From an uncultured Eubacteriales bacterium (lineage in GTDB: Bacteria > Bacillota > Clostridia > Oscillospirales > Oscillospiraceae), in the NCBI GenBank assembly GCA_900321275.1, contig ONVI01000017.1, forward strand, positions 1-51,653: a stretch of 51,653 nucleotides of DNA, read 5' to 3'. A program made the position numbers and the translations under genes. Below are positions 33,394-42,653 of this stretch, one piece after another. The notes beneath the pieces were generated by a model, which was not told the origin of the DNA, made no database searches, and saw only the letters and a list, made by a program, of their open reading frames with translations. How positions within the stretch are numbered: position 1 is the first letter of the stretch; the number at the start of each line of letters is the position of its first letter.

Positions 33394-35256
33394 ATGTCCA
33401 ATCCCGTACTTGATACCCTGGCCGACAAGGCAAACCGCCTCCCGCTGCTGCCCGGCGTGTACATCATGCTGGACGAGCACGGCGAGGTTATCTATGTCGG
33501 CAAGGCCAAAAAACTGAAAAACCGTGTCAGCAGCTATTTTCACGGGGATCACCTGCCCAAGGTGGCCGCCATGGTGGATAAGGTGCGCGACTTCAACGTC
33601 ATTGTCGCCGGGAGTGAGTTTGAGGCCCTTGTGCTGGAAAACTCCCTCATCAAGCGGCACAAGCCCCATTACAACATCCTGCTCAAGGACGACAAGGGCT
33701 ATCCCTTCATCCGCCTGGACATGAAGGAGGAATACCCCGCCATGTCCATTGCAAGCCGCGCGGGCAAGGATGGGGCACGCTATTTCGGCCCCTTCGGCGG
33801 CAGAAGCCAGACGAGGGATATCATCTCCACCGTCTCCAAAGCGCTGCTGCTGCCGGACTGCTCCCGCAAATTTCCGCGGGATATCGGAAAGGAACGGCCC
33901 TGCCTCAACTACCACATGGGCGCCTGCGCCGGCTGGTGCCTGAAGGACAGCGACGCGGAGGACTACCGCCGCCGCATGGCCCAGGCGGCGCTGATCCTCG
34001 ACGGCAAGAGCAATGAGCTGATCGGGGATCTGAAAAGCCAGATGGAACAGGCGGCGGAGGAGCTGCGCTTTGAGCGGGCGGCCGAGCTTAGAGACCGGCT
34101 GCGCGCCATCGAGGGACTTGCCAATAAGCAGCGCGTCATCGCCACGGCCTTCGCCGACACGGACGCCGTTGGCTTCTGCCGGGGTGCGAAGAGCTGCTTT
34201 ACCGTCCTGCATTTTGTGGACGGCAGCCTGGTCGGCAAGGACATCGAAATGATGGACGAGCCGCTGGAGGAGGACGCCGAGGCCCTCTCCGGCCTCGTGC
34301 GGCAGTACTACACCGCCCACCGGGGCGGCTGGCCCAAGTCCATCCTCCTGCCCGTGGAGATCGAGGACGCCGCCGACCTGGAGGAGCTGCTGAGCCAGAC
34401 CTCCGGGCGGCGCATCTATATCGAGACACCGAAGCGGGGAGAGCGTATGCGCCTTATTGAGAGCGCCGCGCTCAACGCGAGGGAGGAAATCCAGCGCCGC
34501 ACCACTCTCGCCCAGCGGCGCAGCAAGACGCTGGAATGGCTGCAGAAGGCGCTGGAGCTGGAAAACTTTCCGCGCCGCATCGAGGCCTTCGACATCTCCA
34601 ACCTCGGCGCGACAGGCATCGTCGCCGCCATGACCGTCCATGTGGACGGCAAGCCCCTCAAACGGGACTACCGAAAATTCCGTATGCGCGATCTGGACGG
34701 CCCGGACGATTACGCCAGCATGTATCAGGCGGTCAGCCGCCGGTTCAAACACTATGTGGACAACGACGAAAAATTTGCCGATCTGCCCGACCTCCTGCTC
34801 ATTGACGGCGGCGACGTCCACGCGGGCGTGGCCGAGCAGGCGCTTTCCGATCTCGGCCTCACGGTGCCGGTTTTCGGCATGGTCAAGGACGACCGCCACC
34901 GCACCCGGGCGCTCATTCGCTCCGACGGGCGGGAGATCGGTATCAAGGGCAACCAGGCGGTCTTCTCACTCGTGGGTGCGATTCAGGAAGAGACCCACCG
35001 CTTCGCCATCGAATATCAGCGCTCGCTGCGCAGCGAGGGCTTCGCCTCAAAGCTGGACGCGATCCCCGGCGTGGGGGAGAAGCGCCGCGCTGATCTGATC
35101 AAGAGCTTCAAATCCGTCAAGGCCATCCGGGAGGCGAACCTCAGCCAGCTTGCGCTCGTCGTCCCGAAGAATACCGCGAAAGCTGTTTTTGATTATTTCC
35201 ACAAGGAGGAGTCGTCATGCGCGTCATCACAGGAAGCGCCAGAGGACGCAGACTGA
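33394..35256 (+). CDS. uvrC: Excinuclease ABC subunit C
   Basis: 620 residues. UvrC makes both incisions in nucleotide excision repair. GIY-YIG nuclease at the start (LPGVYIMLDE...EVIYVGKAKKLKNR), UVR motif in the middle (GDLKSQMEQAAEELRFERAAELRDRLRAIE), RNase H-like endonuclease (IEAFDISNLGAT ... LLLIDGGDVHAG) and helix-hairpin-helix end (LDAIPGVGEKRRADLIKSF). Its last 40 bases overlap rsmD in another frame. Confidence 0.97.
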   Translation: MSNPVLDTLADKANRLPLLPGVYIMLDEHGEVIYVGKAKKLKNRVSSYFHGDHLPKVAAMVDKVRDFNVIVAGSEFEALVLENSLIKRHKPHYNILLKDDKGYPFIRLDMKEEYPAMSIASRAGKDGARYFGPFGGRSQTRDIISTVSKALLLPDCSRKFPRDIGKERPCLNYHMGACAGWCLKDSDAEDYRRRMAQAALILDGKSNELIGDLKSQMEQAAEELRFERAAELRDRLRAIEGLANKQRVIATAFADTDAVGFCRGAKSCFTVLHFVDGSLVGKDIEMMDEPLEEDAEALSGLVRQYYTAHRGGWPKSILLPVEIEDAADLEELLSQTSGRRIYIETPKRGERMRLIESAALNAREEIQRRTTLAQRRSKTLEWLQKALELENFPRRIEAFDISNLGATGIVAAMTVHVDGKPLKRDYRKFRMRDLDGPDDYASMYQAVSRRFKHYVDNDEKFADLPDLLLIDGGDVHAGVAEQALSDLGLTVPVFGMVKDDRHRTRALIRSDGREIGIKGNQAVFSLVGAIQEETHRFAIEYQRSLRSEGFASKLDAIPGVGEKRRADLIKSFKSVKAIREANLSQLALVVPKNTAKAVFDYFHKEESSCASSQEAPEDAD

Positions 35257-35756
35257 AAACCCCGGAGGGCATGGATATCCGCCCCACCACCGACAACGTA
35301 AAGGAATCGGTTTTCAACATCCTGCAATTTGATATCGAGGGGCGGCGGGTGCTGGATCTATTCGCAGGCACGGGGCAGCTCGGGATCGAGTGTCTCAGCC
35401 GCGGCGCGCGGGAGGTCGTATTCATCGACCGGGATCGGGACGCGGTGAAGATCATCCGGGAAAATCTCAAAACCTGCGGCTTTTCCGCCCCGGTTCTGCA
35501 GCAGGACGCGCTGTCCTGGCTCGACGCCTGCGGAAAATTCGATCTGATCTTCGTCGATCCGCCCTACGACGCGGGTTTGTACGAAAAAGTCCTGGAAAAG
35601 ATCAATTCAATTGACATCCTGTCGGAAGGTGGTATAATACTATGCGAATCCAGACGGGAGACCGAATTGCCGGAGCTGAAGCCCCCTTATTTCAAGCGTA
35701 AGGAGTACCGCTACGGCAAGGTCAAGCTCAGTCTGTACAGCAAGGAGAGCCGTTGA
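35217..35756 (+). CDS. rsmD: 16S rRNA (guanine966-N2)-methyltransferase
   Basis: 179 residues. SAM-dependent methylation of G966 in 16S rRNA. Motifs: MRVITGSARGRRLKTP start, TTDNVKESVFNIL, LDLFAGTGQLGIECLSRGA (SAM binding) and catalytic DPPY (FVDPPYDAGLY). Start ATG 35217 lies 40 bases inside uvrC with AAGGAGGAG upstream. It is linked to coaD, as usual. Confidence 0.95.
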   Translation: MRVITGSARGRRLKTPEGMDIRPTTDNVKESVFNILQFDIEGRRVLDLFAGTGQLGIECLSRGAREVVFIDRDRDAVKIIRENLKTCGFSAPVLQQDALSWLDACGKFDLIFVDPPYDAGLYEKVLEKINSIDILSEGGIILCESRRETELPELKPPYFKRKEYRYGKVKLSLYSKESR

Positions 35757-36247
35757 TGAGAACCGCGATCTGCCCCGGCAGCTTTGACCCGATCACGCTC
35801 GGACATCTGAACATCATCGAAAGGGCGTCGCATATCTTTGACCGCGTCGTCGTCTGCGTGGCGGCAAATGTCAGCAAGACATTGCCCATGTTCACGGTGG
35901 AGGAGAAGGTGGAGATGATCCGCATCGCGGTGAAGGATCTGCCGAATGTGAGCGTGGAGGTCAACAGCGGCCTGCTTGCGGAATTCGCCCGGCGCTACGA
36001 GGGCTCGGTGCTGATCAAGGGGCTGCGGGCCGCTTCTGATTTTGATTACGAGTTTCAGATGGATCTGATCAACAAACGCATCAATCCCGAACTTGAGACC
36101 ATGTTTCTCACGGCGGATCAGCGTTATACCTTTCTCAGCTCCTCCCACGTCCGCGAGATGGCCTATTACGGGGCGGAGCTCAGCGGCCTTGTGCCGGAGG
36201 AGATCATCGGCCTGATCGAGAACAAAGCAAACATGAAAAGGAGATGA
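35756..36247 (+). CDS. coaD: Phosphopantetheine adenylyltransferase
   Basis: 163 residues from ATG 35756, which overlaps the rsmD stop (TGATG). It makes dephospho-CoA from phosphopantetheine and ATP. PGSFDPITLGHLNII is the nucleotide-binding signature with the TxGH motif; LIKGLRAASDFDYEFQMDLIN and FLSSSHVREM complete it. A frame start at TTG 35753 is not needed. Confidence 0.96.
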   Translation: MRTAICPGSFDPITLGHLNIIERASHIFDRVVVCVAANVSKTLPMFTVEEKVEMIRIAVKDLPNVSVEVNSGLLAEFARRYEGSVLIKGLRAASDFDYEFQMDLINKRINPELETMFLTADQRYTFLSSSHVREMAYYGAELSGLVPEEIIGLIENKANMKRR

Positions 36248-36252
36248 ATCGC

Positions 36253-36888
36253 ATGGCCAATAACGACATTATCGAATTGCTGGATATCCTCTACGGCATG
36301 GTGACCGAGGCGTGGAGCGTCCCGCTCGGCAACGACAAATGCATCATTGAGCGCGAAAAGGCCATCGAGATCATCAATGAGATCAAGGCAAATCTCCCCA
36401 CCGCCATCGCTGAGGCCCAGCGCCTTGTGGCGGCGAGGGATGAGTTTATCGGCAACGCCAAGCGCGAAGCCGAGGCTCTGCGCAAAAACGCAGAGGAGCA
36501 GGCCCACCTCATGATCGAGGAGCAGGAGGTCGTCCGCGTCGCCAGGGCACGCAGCAGCGAGATGGTCGCCGCGGCGGAGATAAAATCCAAGGAATTGCGC
36601 CGGGTCGCAAGCGAGTATGTGGACGATCTCATGCGCCAGACCGAGCAGAATCTGAGCGACGCCCTCAATACCATCCGCGGCGCGCATGAATCCTTCCAGG
36701 CTCTCGGCGGCGGCATCGCCCCGCAGAGCGCGCCGGCTCCCAGGAAGCAGCAGCCCGTGGGTCAGCCCGTCAAGCAGGCCGCGCCGCCTCCCCAGCGTCA
36801 GGCGCCGCGCCATCAGCCGGAGGCGCCGCAGGGCAAGCCCGATCCGCTGTCGTCCAAAATCCAGCGCATCGACCGCGAGGCCGAGTAA
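36253..36888 (+). CDS. Coiled-coil protein, DivIVA/ATPase-B-like
   Basis: 211 residues from ATG 36253 (AGGAG 9 bases upstream; ATG 36244 overlaps coaD stop). A long, charged heptad region (residues about 50-150, KREAEALRKNAEEQAHLMIEEQE) is flanked by a Pro/Gln-rich tail (residues about 160-200). No membrane segment or catalytic motif. Such proteins follow coaD in Oscillospiraceae-type genomes and are often labelled ATPase or DivIVA-like. I cannot assign a job; scaffold or division-related is inference. A terminator follows. Confidence 0.7.
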   Translation: MANNDIIELLDILYGMVTEAWSVPLGNDKCIIEREKAIEIINEIKANLPTAIAEAQRLVAARDEFIGNAKREAEALRKNAEEQAHLMIEEQEVVRVARARSSEMVAAAEIKSKELRRVASEYVDDLMRQTEQNLSDALNTIRGAHESFQALGGGIAPQSAPAPRKQQPVGQPVKQAAPPPQRQAPRHQPEAPQGKPDPLSSKIQRIDREAE

Positions 36889-36920
36889 AAAGCTGTTACA
36901 AAACACAAGATATTGTAAAG

Positions 36921-36961
36921 GTACCCGCCCAAAACGCAAGAACTTGGGCGGGTACTTTTTT
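36921..36961 (+). terminator. Terminator before dcw cluster
   Basis: GTACCCGCCCAA (36921-36932) pairs with TTGGGCGGGTAC (36944-36955) followed by T6. Confidence 0.9.
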
Positions 36962-37008
36962 GGCCAAAAAGCGCAAGAAAAAAGTCAAATTATAACAAAA
37001 AGTTTCTC

Positions 37009-37037
37009 TTGCTTTTTCCAGTAGCGCCACATATAAT
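37009..37037 (+). promoter_or_regulatory. mraZ promoter
   Basis: TTGCTT (37009-37014), 17 bases, perfect TATAAT (37032-37037). It drives the dcw cluster. Confidence 0.8.
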
Positions 37038-37047
37038 GAAATCGAAG

Positions 37048-37072
37048 TGGATGAAAGTGGGTTGAAATGGGT
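37048..37072 (+). promoter_or_regulatory. MraZ operator: three direct repeats
   Basis: TGGAT (37048), TGGGT (37058) and TGGGT (37068), each followed by a five-base spacer, so 10-bp periodicity. MraZ is known to bind tandem TGGGN repeats with 5-nt spacers in its own promoter. The site begins 11 bases after the minus 10 box, so bound MraZ would block transcription initiation. Confidence 0.85.
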
Positions 37073-37102
37073 GACTATCCCACGAAAAGGGGGCGTACAG
37101 AC

Positions 37103-37519
37103 ATGACAGGGGAATACCAGCATTCTCTTGACGCCAAGGGAAGGCTGTTTATGCCCGCCAAGCTCAGGGATGAGCTGGGCGAGGTCTTTTTTATCACGAT
37201 TTCCATGGATCGCTGCCTGTGCGCATACAGCGGCGAGAGCTGGCAGAACCTGTCGGAGCGCGTCAGCGCCATGCCCTATGTCAAGCAGCGGAAGATGCGG
37301 CCGATCTTCGCCCATGCCGCGAAATGCGAGCTTGACGCCCAGGGCCGCGCCCTCATCCCGCAGAAGCTGCGCGATTACGCGGGCTTTACGAAAAACGTGA
37401 CGGTTGTGGGCTGCAACAACCATGCCGAGCTGTGGGACAGCGACGCCTGGCGCGCGGTCTATGAGCTGGAAACGACGCCGGAGAACATCGCGGCGGTCAT
37501 GGAGGAACTGGAATTTTGA
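37103..37519 (+). CDS. mraZ: Transcriptional regulator MraZ
   Basis: 138 residues from ATG 37103 (AAAGGGGG upstream); the longer frame to 37067 starts inside the operator. Two SpoVT/AbrB-like domains: YQHSLDAKGRLFMPAKLRDELG and ELDAQGRALIPQKLRDYAG. MraZ represses the dcw operon by binding the repeats at 37048-37072. Its stop overlaps the rsmH start by TTGA. Confidence 0.96.
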   Translation: MTGEYQHSLDAKGRLFMPAKLRDELGEVFFITISMDRCLCAYSGESWQNLSERVSAMPYVKQRKMRPIFAHAAKCELDAQGRALIPQKLRDYAGFTKNVTVVGCNNHAELWDSDAWRAVYELETTPENIAAVMEELEF

Positions 37520-38469
37520 CAGCGGAAAACGAAAAGCAGGCGTCGGGACATGTCTCCGTTCTGCTGGACGAATGTATAGAGAATCTGAATATCAAACCGG
37601 ACGGGATCTATCTCGACGGGACGCTCGGTATGGGCGGACATTCCTATGAGATCGCCTCCCGGCTCACTTCAGGACGGCTCATCTGCATCGACAGAGACGA
37701 GACGGCCATAGAGAGGGCCGGAAGGCGTCTTGCGCCCTTCGGGGAAAAAGTGACGCTTGTCCACGGCAATTTCTCGGACGCGGCCTCCATTCTGAATTCT
37801 CTCGGGATAGACGGGGCGGACGGGATGCTCTTCGATCTCGGCGTGTCCTCACCGCAGCTGGACGAGGCGGAGCGCGGCTTTTCCTATATGGTACAGGCGC
37901 CGCTGGACATGCGCATGGATCGGGGCGGCGCTCTCACAGCCTGGGAGGTTGTGAATACCTGGGACGAAAACCGCCTCAACCGCATCCTCTGGGATTACGG
38001 GGAAGAGCGCTATGCCAGGCGTATTACCGGCGCGATTTTGAAGCACCGGGAGGAAAAGCCCATCGAGACGACGCAGGAGCTGGTGGAGATCATTCGCACC
38101 GCCATGCCCGCCGCCGCCCTGCGGGAAAAACAGCACCCGGCGAAGCGCACGTTCCAGGCCATCCGCATCGCGGTCAACGACGAGCTCGGCGCCATCGCTT
38201 CCATGATGGAGACGGCGCCTGACAAGCTGAACATCGGCGGAAGGCTCTGCGTCATCAGCTTTCACTCGCTGGAGGACCGGATCGTGAAATCCGGCATCCA
38301 GGCGCGGGAGCACGGCTGCACCTGCCCGCGGGAGGCCCCGGTCTGCACCTGCGGCTTTAAACAGACCCTGCGCTCTGTCAGCCGCAAGCCTGTCCTCCCC
38401 ACGGAAGAGGAGATTGAACGCAACCCCCGCGCCCGCAGCGCGAAGCTGAGAGTGGCGGAGCGCGTATGA
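37516..38469 (+). CDS. rsmH: 16S rRNA (cytosine1402-N4)-methyltransferase
   Basis: 317 residues with TTG start 37516 and GGAGG upstream. Formerly MraW. HVSVLLDECIENLNIKPDGIYLDGTLGMGGHSYEIA binds SAM; LFDLGVSSPQLDEAERGFSY, CVISFHSLEDRIVK and a C-terminal part with Cys-rich CTCPREAPVCTCGFK follow. N4-methylates C1402. Second gene of the dcw cluster as usual. Confidence 0.96.
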   Translation: MTAENEKQASGHVSVLLDECIENLNIKPDGIYLDGTLGMGGHSYEIASRLTSGRLICIDRDETAIERAGRRLAPFGEKVTLVHGNFSDAASILNSLGIDGADGMLFDLGVSSPQLDEAERGFSYMVQAPLDMRMDRGGALTAWEVVNTWDENRLNRILWDYGEERYARRITGAILKHREEKPIETTQELVEIIRTAMPAAALREKQHPAKRTFQAIRIAVNDELGAIASMMETAPDKLNIGGRLCVISFHSLEDRIVKSGIQAREHGCTCPREAPVCTCGFKQTLRSVSRKPVLPTEEEIERNPRARSAKLRVAERV

Positions 38470-38756
38470 GGAGAGAAAAACAACTGTCCGGGCAGCTCTT
38501 TCGCGCCGTCTGCCTGGGCTTTTCGGCGCTGCTTCTGGTGGCGGCACTTTTTGGGCAGATCCGCCTTGTGAAGACGGAGAGCCGCATGGAATCGTTGGAA
38601 AACGCCATCGCGGACGCGGAGAACGAGCGCGCCGTTTTACAGATCAGACTGAACGAAGCCCTGCCCCTTGAAGAACTGGAACGCCGTGCCGTGCAGGAGC
38701 TTGGCATGCGCCATCCCGAGCCGGGGCAGATCGTAACGACAGAATATATGGGATAA
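38466..38756 (+). CDS. ftsL: Cell division protein FtsL-like
   Basis: 96 residues. A short cytoplasmic stretch, one membrane segment (LFRAVCLGFSALLLVAALFG) and an extracellular leucine-zipper-like coiled coil (VKTESRMESLENAIADAENERAVLQIRLNEA). Topology, size, and its place between rsmH and the transpeptidase fit FtsL. It starts in the rsmH stop (ATGA). Sequence identity of FtsL is low in general, so context matters. Confidence 0.82.
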   Translation: MRREKQLSGQLFRAVCLGFSALLLVAALFGQIRLVKTESRMESLENAIADAENERAVLQIRLNEALPLEELERRAVQELGMRHPEPGQIVTTEYMG

Positions 38757-38785
38757 AGCTATCCGCCGCCGAATAAGCTGTACAA

Positions 38786-38814
38786 GGGAAGCGCCGATTT
38801 ATTCAGCGTTTCCC
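38786..38814. repeat. Palindromic repeat, family A (solo)
   Basis: GGGAAGCGCCGATTTATTCAGCGTTTCCC between ftsL and the transpeptidase. It joins the left-end motif and the outer nine bases of the right end of the 23460-23620 element. Confidence 0.85.
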
Positions 38815-38842
38815 AAGGACTGCTACAGCGGAGGCGGAACAC

Positions 38843-41152
38843 ATGGCAAATAAAACCGAGGCCGCGGCGCTTGCCGGGCGGCAGATGCTCAGAAGGGGCG
38901 CGGTGCTCGCGGCGGTATTCGGCGTGGGCGCTTTTTCCGTTTTGCTCGCAAGGCTTTATCATCTGCAAATCACGGAACACAGCTTCTACGAGGAACTGGC
39001 CATCTCCCAGCAGCTGCGATCCGTGCCGGGCACGGCGAAGCGCGGCGTCATCTACGATTGCAACGGCAACGTCCTGGCGGTGAGTGCCTCGGTGGATAAC
39101 GTCTATCTCAGCCCCGCCGAGATCGAAGCCAACAAAGAGGACCGCGCGCTCATCGCAGGGGGACTGTCGGAAATCCTCGGTCTCGACTACGACGAGGTCT
39201 ATGAAAAAACCGGCCGCCGCGGCAGCTGGTACGTCACCGTTGCCCGCAAGATCGAGGCGGACACGGCGGCTCAGATCCGCCGCTTCAAGACCGACAACAA
39301 GCTCGGCGGCGTCCGCCTGGAGACCGACAGCAAGCGCTATTACCCGAACGGCAGGCTGGCCTGCCATCTCCTCGGCTTTGTCGGCACCGACAACTACGGG
39401 CTCGAGGGGATCGAAGCGCGATATAACGAAGCCCTCTCCGGCACGGCGGGCAGGAGCCTCCGGGCCACCAACGCCTACGGCGGGGAGATGCTGCTCAAGC
39501 GTTACGAGGAATACCGCCCGGGCGAGGACGGCTGTGATCTTGTGACCACCGTCGACGCGAGCATACAATACTATGTGGAGAAGCATCTGCGTCAGGCGGT
39601 GCTGGACTATGACGCGCTCAACGGCGCGGGGGCCATCGCCATGGACGTGAACACCGGGGCGATCCTTGCCATGGCGTCCCTCGGAGACTACGACCCCAAC
39701 CATTTCCTCACGGTGAGCGACAAGGCGCAGATTCTCGCGGACAGCGCCGCAACGAAGGAGGAGGCCGCCGCCATCCTCGCCGAGGCGCAGGCCAGACAGT
39801 GGCGCAACAAGGCGCTTTCGGACACGTATGAGCCCGGCTCCACCTTCAAAATCATCACGCTTGCCATGGCCCTCGAGGAGGGAAAGGCGAGTCTCGGCGA
39901 TTCCTTCTACTGCGGCGGCAGCACCGTTGTGCAGGGCCGCACGAACCCCATCCGCTGCTGGAAAAGCGGCGGGCACGGCAGCCAGAATCTCACCCAGGCC
40001 GTGCAGCACTCCTGCAACGTGGCCTTTGTCAACATCGGCCAGCGCGTCGGCGCGGAGCGCTTCTATGACTACTGTGAGGCCTTTGGTTTCCTGGAGCTCT
40101 CGGAGGACCCGGACGTCAATCTTACGGCCCGCACAGGCATCGACCTTTCGGGTGAGAGCGGCAGTATATGGTGGAGCAGGAATACCTTTTGCTCGAAAAA
40201 GAATCTCTCCCAGCTCGCCGCGGCCTCCTTCGGCCAGACCTTTACCATCACGCCGCTGCAGCTCATCACGGCGGTGAGCGCCTGCGTCAACGGCGGAAGG
40301 CTTATGGAGCCGTATGTCGTGCAGCGCATGATCGCCCCCGACGGCTCGGTCACCTGGGAGCATGCGCCGAAGCTTGTGCGCCGCGTCATCAGTGAGAGTA
40401 CCAGCCGAAAGGTGCGGGAGATCCTGGAGCAGGTGGTGGGCGACCCACAGGACGGCACGGGCAGAAACGCCGCAGTCACCGGCTACCGCATCGGCGGCAA
40501 GACAGGCACCAGCGAAAAGGTGAGTCTTGAGGCCCGGACGGGACAGAAGGAATACATCGTCTCCTTTATCGGCTTTGCCCCGGCGGACGATCCGAAGATC
40601 GCCATACTGGTCTTTCTCGATACTCCCTCGGATAAATCCGGCATTTATATCAGCGGCGGCCAGATGGCGGCCCCGGTCGTAGGGCGCATGATGGCGGATA
40701 TCCTGCCCTATCTGGGCGTGGAGCCCGCGCATGATAAAACCGAGGGCGCTGTGATGCCCAACTGCGTCGGACTTGATCTGCCGGAGGCGGCGGAGAGGCT
40801 GAAGGAGGCAAACCTCCGCTGCCGCACCATCGGGGCGGGCAGTACCGTGACCAACCAGCTCCCGGCGGCCGGCACCGAAATCGCCGCAGGCACGGAAGTG
40901 ATTCTGTACTTTGACGCGGAAATCTCCCCGGATGTGGAGACCCTGCCGGAGCTTACCGGCATGCGCTACGACGAGGCGCGCGATACGCTCTCGTATTACG
41001 GCCTCTATCTCACCACGCGCAGCAGCGTCACCGACCCCGCGCGGCAGACCGTCGGCGGACAGAGCCTTCCGGCGGGAACGCAGCTTCGCCACGGCGGCGT
41101 GGTGGAGGTCACGCTGATCGACAGCGGGGAAGATCTGCTGGGTAAATACTGA
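38843..41152 (+). CDS. Penicillin-binding protein (FtsI/SpoVD type) with PASTA domains
   Basis: 769 residues. One N-terminal membrane anchor (residues 17-42), dimerisation domain, then the transpeptidase with catalytic STFK (Ser333-Lys336), SCN (390-392) and KTGT (553-556). Two PASTA domains from about residue 635 (VMPNCVGLDLPEAAERL, TLPELTGMRYDEARDTL). It crosslinks septal peptidoglycan; SpoVD is the spore paralogue and cannot be told apart here, but the dcw position favours division use. GGAGGCGG precedes ATG 38843. Confidence 0.93.
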   Translation: MANKTEAAALAGRQMLRRGAVLAAVFGVGAFSVLLARLYHLQITEHSFYEELAISQQLRSVPGTAKRGVIYDCNGNVLAVSASVDNVYLSPAEIEANKEDRALIAGGLSEILGLDYDEVYEKTGRRGSWYVTVARKIEADTAAQIRRFKTDNKLGGVRLETDSKRYYPNGRLACHLLGFVGTDNYGLEGIEARYNEALSGTAGRSLRATNAYGGEMLLKRYEEYRPGEDGCDLVTTVDASIQYYVEKHLRQAVLDYDALNGAGAIAMDVNTGAILAMASLGDYDPNHFLTVSDKAQILADSAATKEEAAAILAEAQARQWRNKALSDTYEPGSTFKIITLAMALEEGKASLGDSFYCGGSTVVQGRTNPIRCWKSGGHGSQNLTQAVQHSCNVAFVNIGQRVGAERFYDYCEAFGFLELSEDPDVNLTARTGIDLSGESGSIWWSRNTFCSKKNLSQLAAASFGQTFTITPLQLITAVSACVNGGRLMEPYVVQRMIAPDGSVTWEHAPKLVRRVISESTSRKVREILEQVVGDPQDGTGRNAAVTGYRIGGKTGTSEKVSLEARTGQKEYIVSFIGFAPADDPKIAILVFLDTPSDKSGIYISGGQMAAPVVGRMMADILPYLGVEPAHDKTEGAVMPNCVGLDLPEAAERLKEANLRCRTIGAGSTVTNQLPAAGTEIAAGTEVILYFDAEISPDVETLPELTGMRYDEARDTLSYYGLYLTTRSSVTDPARQTVGGQSLPAGTQLRHGGVVEVTLIDSGEDLLGKY

Positions 41153-41171
41153 CAAAACGGAGGATATGCAT

Positions 41172-42641
41172 ATGAAGCTGCACGAGCTTACAAAGCATCT
41201 GGATATACTGGAAAGCACCGCCGATCCCGAGCTGGAGATCAGCGGGATCAGCTACGATTCCAGAAAGACGCAGCCGGGGGATTTGTTTGTGGCCGTCAGG
41301 GGCTTCAACTCCGACGGACACCGCTTCATTCCCAAGGCTGTCGCAAGCGGGGCGGCGGCGGTTCTGTGCGAGGAAGCGCCGGACGACGGAACTGCCTGTG
41401 TGAGGATCAAGGACTGCCGTTACGGGCTTGCCGTTGTGAGCCGGGACTTTTTCGGCAATCCGGTGAAAAGAATGAAGCTCATCGGCTTTACCGGCACCAG
41501 CGGGAAGACCAGCTCCACCCAGATCACGAAGCATGTGCTTGAGACCGTGGCCGGGGCGAAGGTGGGCCTCATCGGAACCAACGGCAACATGATCGGCGAT
41601 ACCCTGCTCCACACCGAGTACACCACGCCCGAAAGCCTGGAGCTGCATCAGCTTTTCAAGCGCATGGCGGAGGAGGGCTGTACCCATGTGGTGATGGAGG
41701 TCTCGTCCCACTCTCTCGCGCTTGAGCGTGTGGCGGGCCTCGATTTCGATGTGGCAGTGTTCACCAATCTCTCCCAGGATCATCTGGATCTGCACGGCAC
41801 GATGGACGAATACGCCGCCGCCAAGAAAAAAATCTTCTCCCAGTGCAGACGCGGCTGTGTCAACATCGACGATGAGCGCGGCCCATACATGGCGGACGGC
41901 GCGGCCTGTCCCATCCTCCGCTACTCCGCGCAGGGCGGGGACGCGGAACTCAGGGCTGAGGACGTGCGCCTCACAGCCTCCGGCGTAAGCTTTACCGCGG
42001 TGTACGGAGAGCAGACGGCCGGGACGCATCTGGCCATCCCCGGCATGTTCTCGGTCTACAATGCCCTGAGCGTGCTGGCGGCCTGCCTCTCCCTGGGTAT
42101 GAGCCTGTCCGACGCCGCCGCCGGGATCAGCAGCGCAAGGGGCGTCAAGGGCCGCATGGAGTCGGTGCCTACGGACGGGGATTACTCCGTCATCATTGAC
42201 TATTCCCACAAGCCGGACGCGCTGGAAAAGGCGCTGAAAGCCCTGCGCCCCGTGACGAAGGGCAGACTCATCGCCCTCTTCGGCTGCGGCGGAGACCGTG
42301 ACCGGCTCAAGCGCCCCATCATGGGGCGAATCGCTGCCGAAAATTCGGATTTCGTCATCGTCACCAGCGACAATCCGCGCACGGAGGAACCCATGGATAT
42401 TATTCAGGAGATCCTCCCCGGCGTGGAAAAAAGCGGAACGCCGTACAAAATGATATGCGATCGCCCGGAGGCAATCCGCTGGGCTATTGACAACGTATGC
42501 CCAGGTGATGTAATATTGCTTGCCGGCAAAGGCCACGAGGACTATCAGATCATCGGACACGAAAAGCATCACATGGATGAGCGGGAGATCGTGGCGGACT
42601 GGCTGAAACAGAGAAAAGAGCGGCGTCAGGCCGCTGAATAA
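41172..42641 (+). CDS. murE: UDP-MurNAc-tripeptide synthetase MurE (meso-DAP type)
   Basis: 489 residues from ATG 41172 (GGAGG 8 bases upstream; the frame also allows 41166). It adds the third residue of the stem peptide. ATP-binding TGTSGKTSS near residue 105, GISYDSRKTQPGDLFVAV, VMEVSSHSLALERV and DNPRTEEP (Asp400-Arg403). The DNPR motif is the known mark of diaminopimelate addition, so the cell wall is DAP-type. murF, which normally follows, is absent. Confidence 0.95.
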   Translation: MKLHELTKHLDILESTADPELEISGISYDSRKTQPGDLFVAVRGFNSDGHRFIPKAVASGAAAVLCEEAPDDGTACVRIKDCRYGLAVVSRDFFGNPVKRMKLIGFTGTSGKTSSTQITKHVLETVAGAKVGLIGTNGNMIGDTLLHTEYTTPESLELHQLFKRMAEEGCTHVVMEVSSHSLALERVAGLDFDVAVFTNLSQDHLDLHGTMDEYAAAKKKIFSQCRRGCVNIDDERGPYMADGAACPILRYSAQGGDAELRAEDVRLTASGVSFTAVYGEQTAGTHLAIPGMFSVYNALSVLAACLSLGMSLSDAAAGISSARGVKGRMESVPTDGDYSVIIDYSHKPDALEKALKALRPVTKGRLIALFGCGGDRDRLKRPIMGRIAAENSDFVIVTSDNPRTEEPMDIIQEILPGVEKSGTPYKMICDRPEAIRWAIDNVCPGDVILLAGKGHEDYQIIGHEKHHMDEREIVADWLKQRKERRQAAE

Positions 42642-42653
42642 ACGGAGTAGTTT

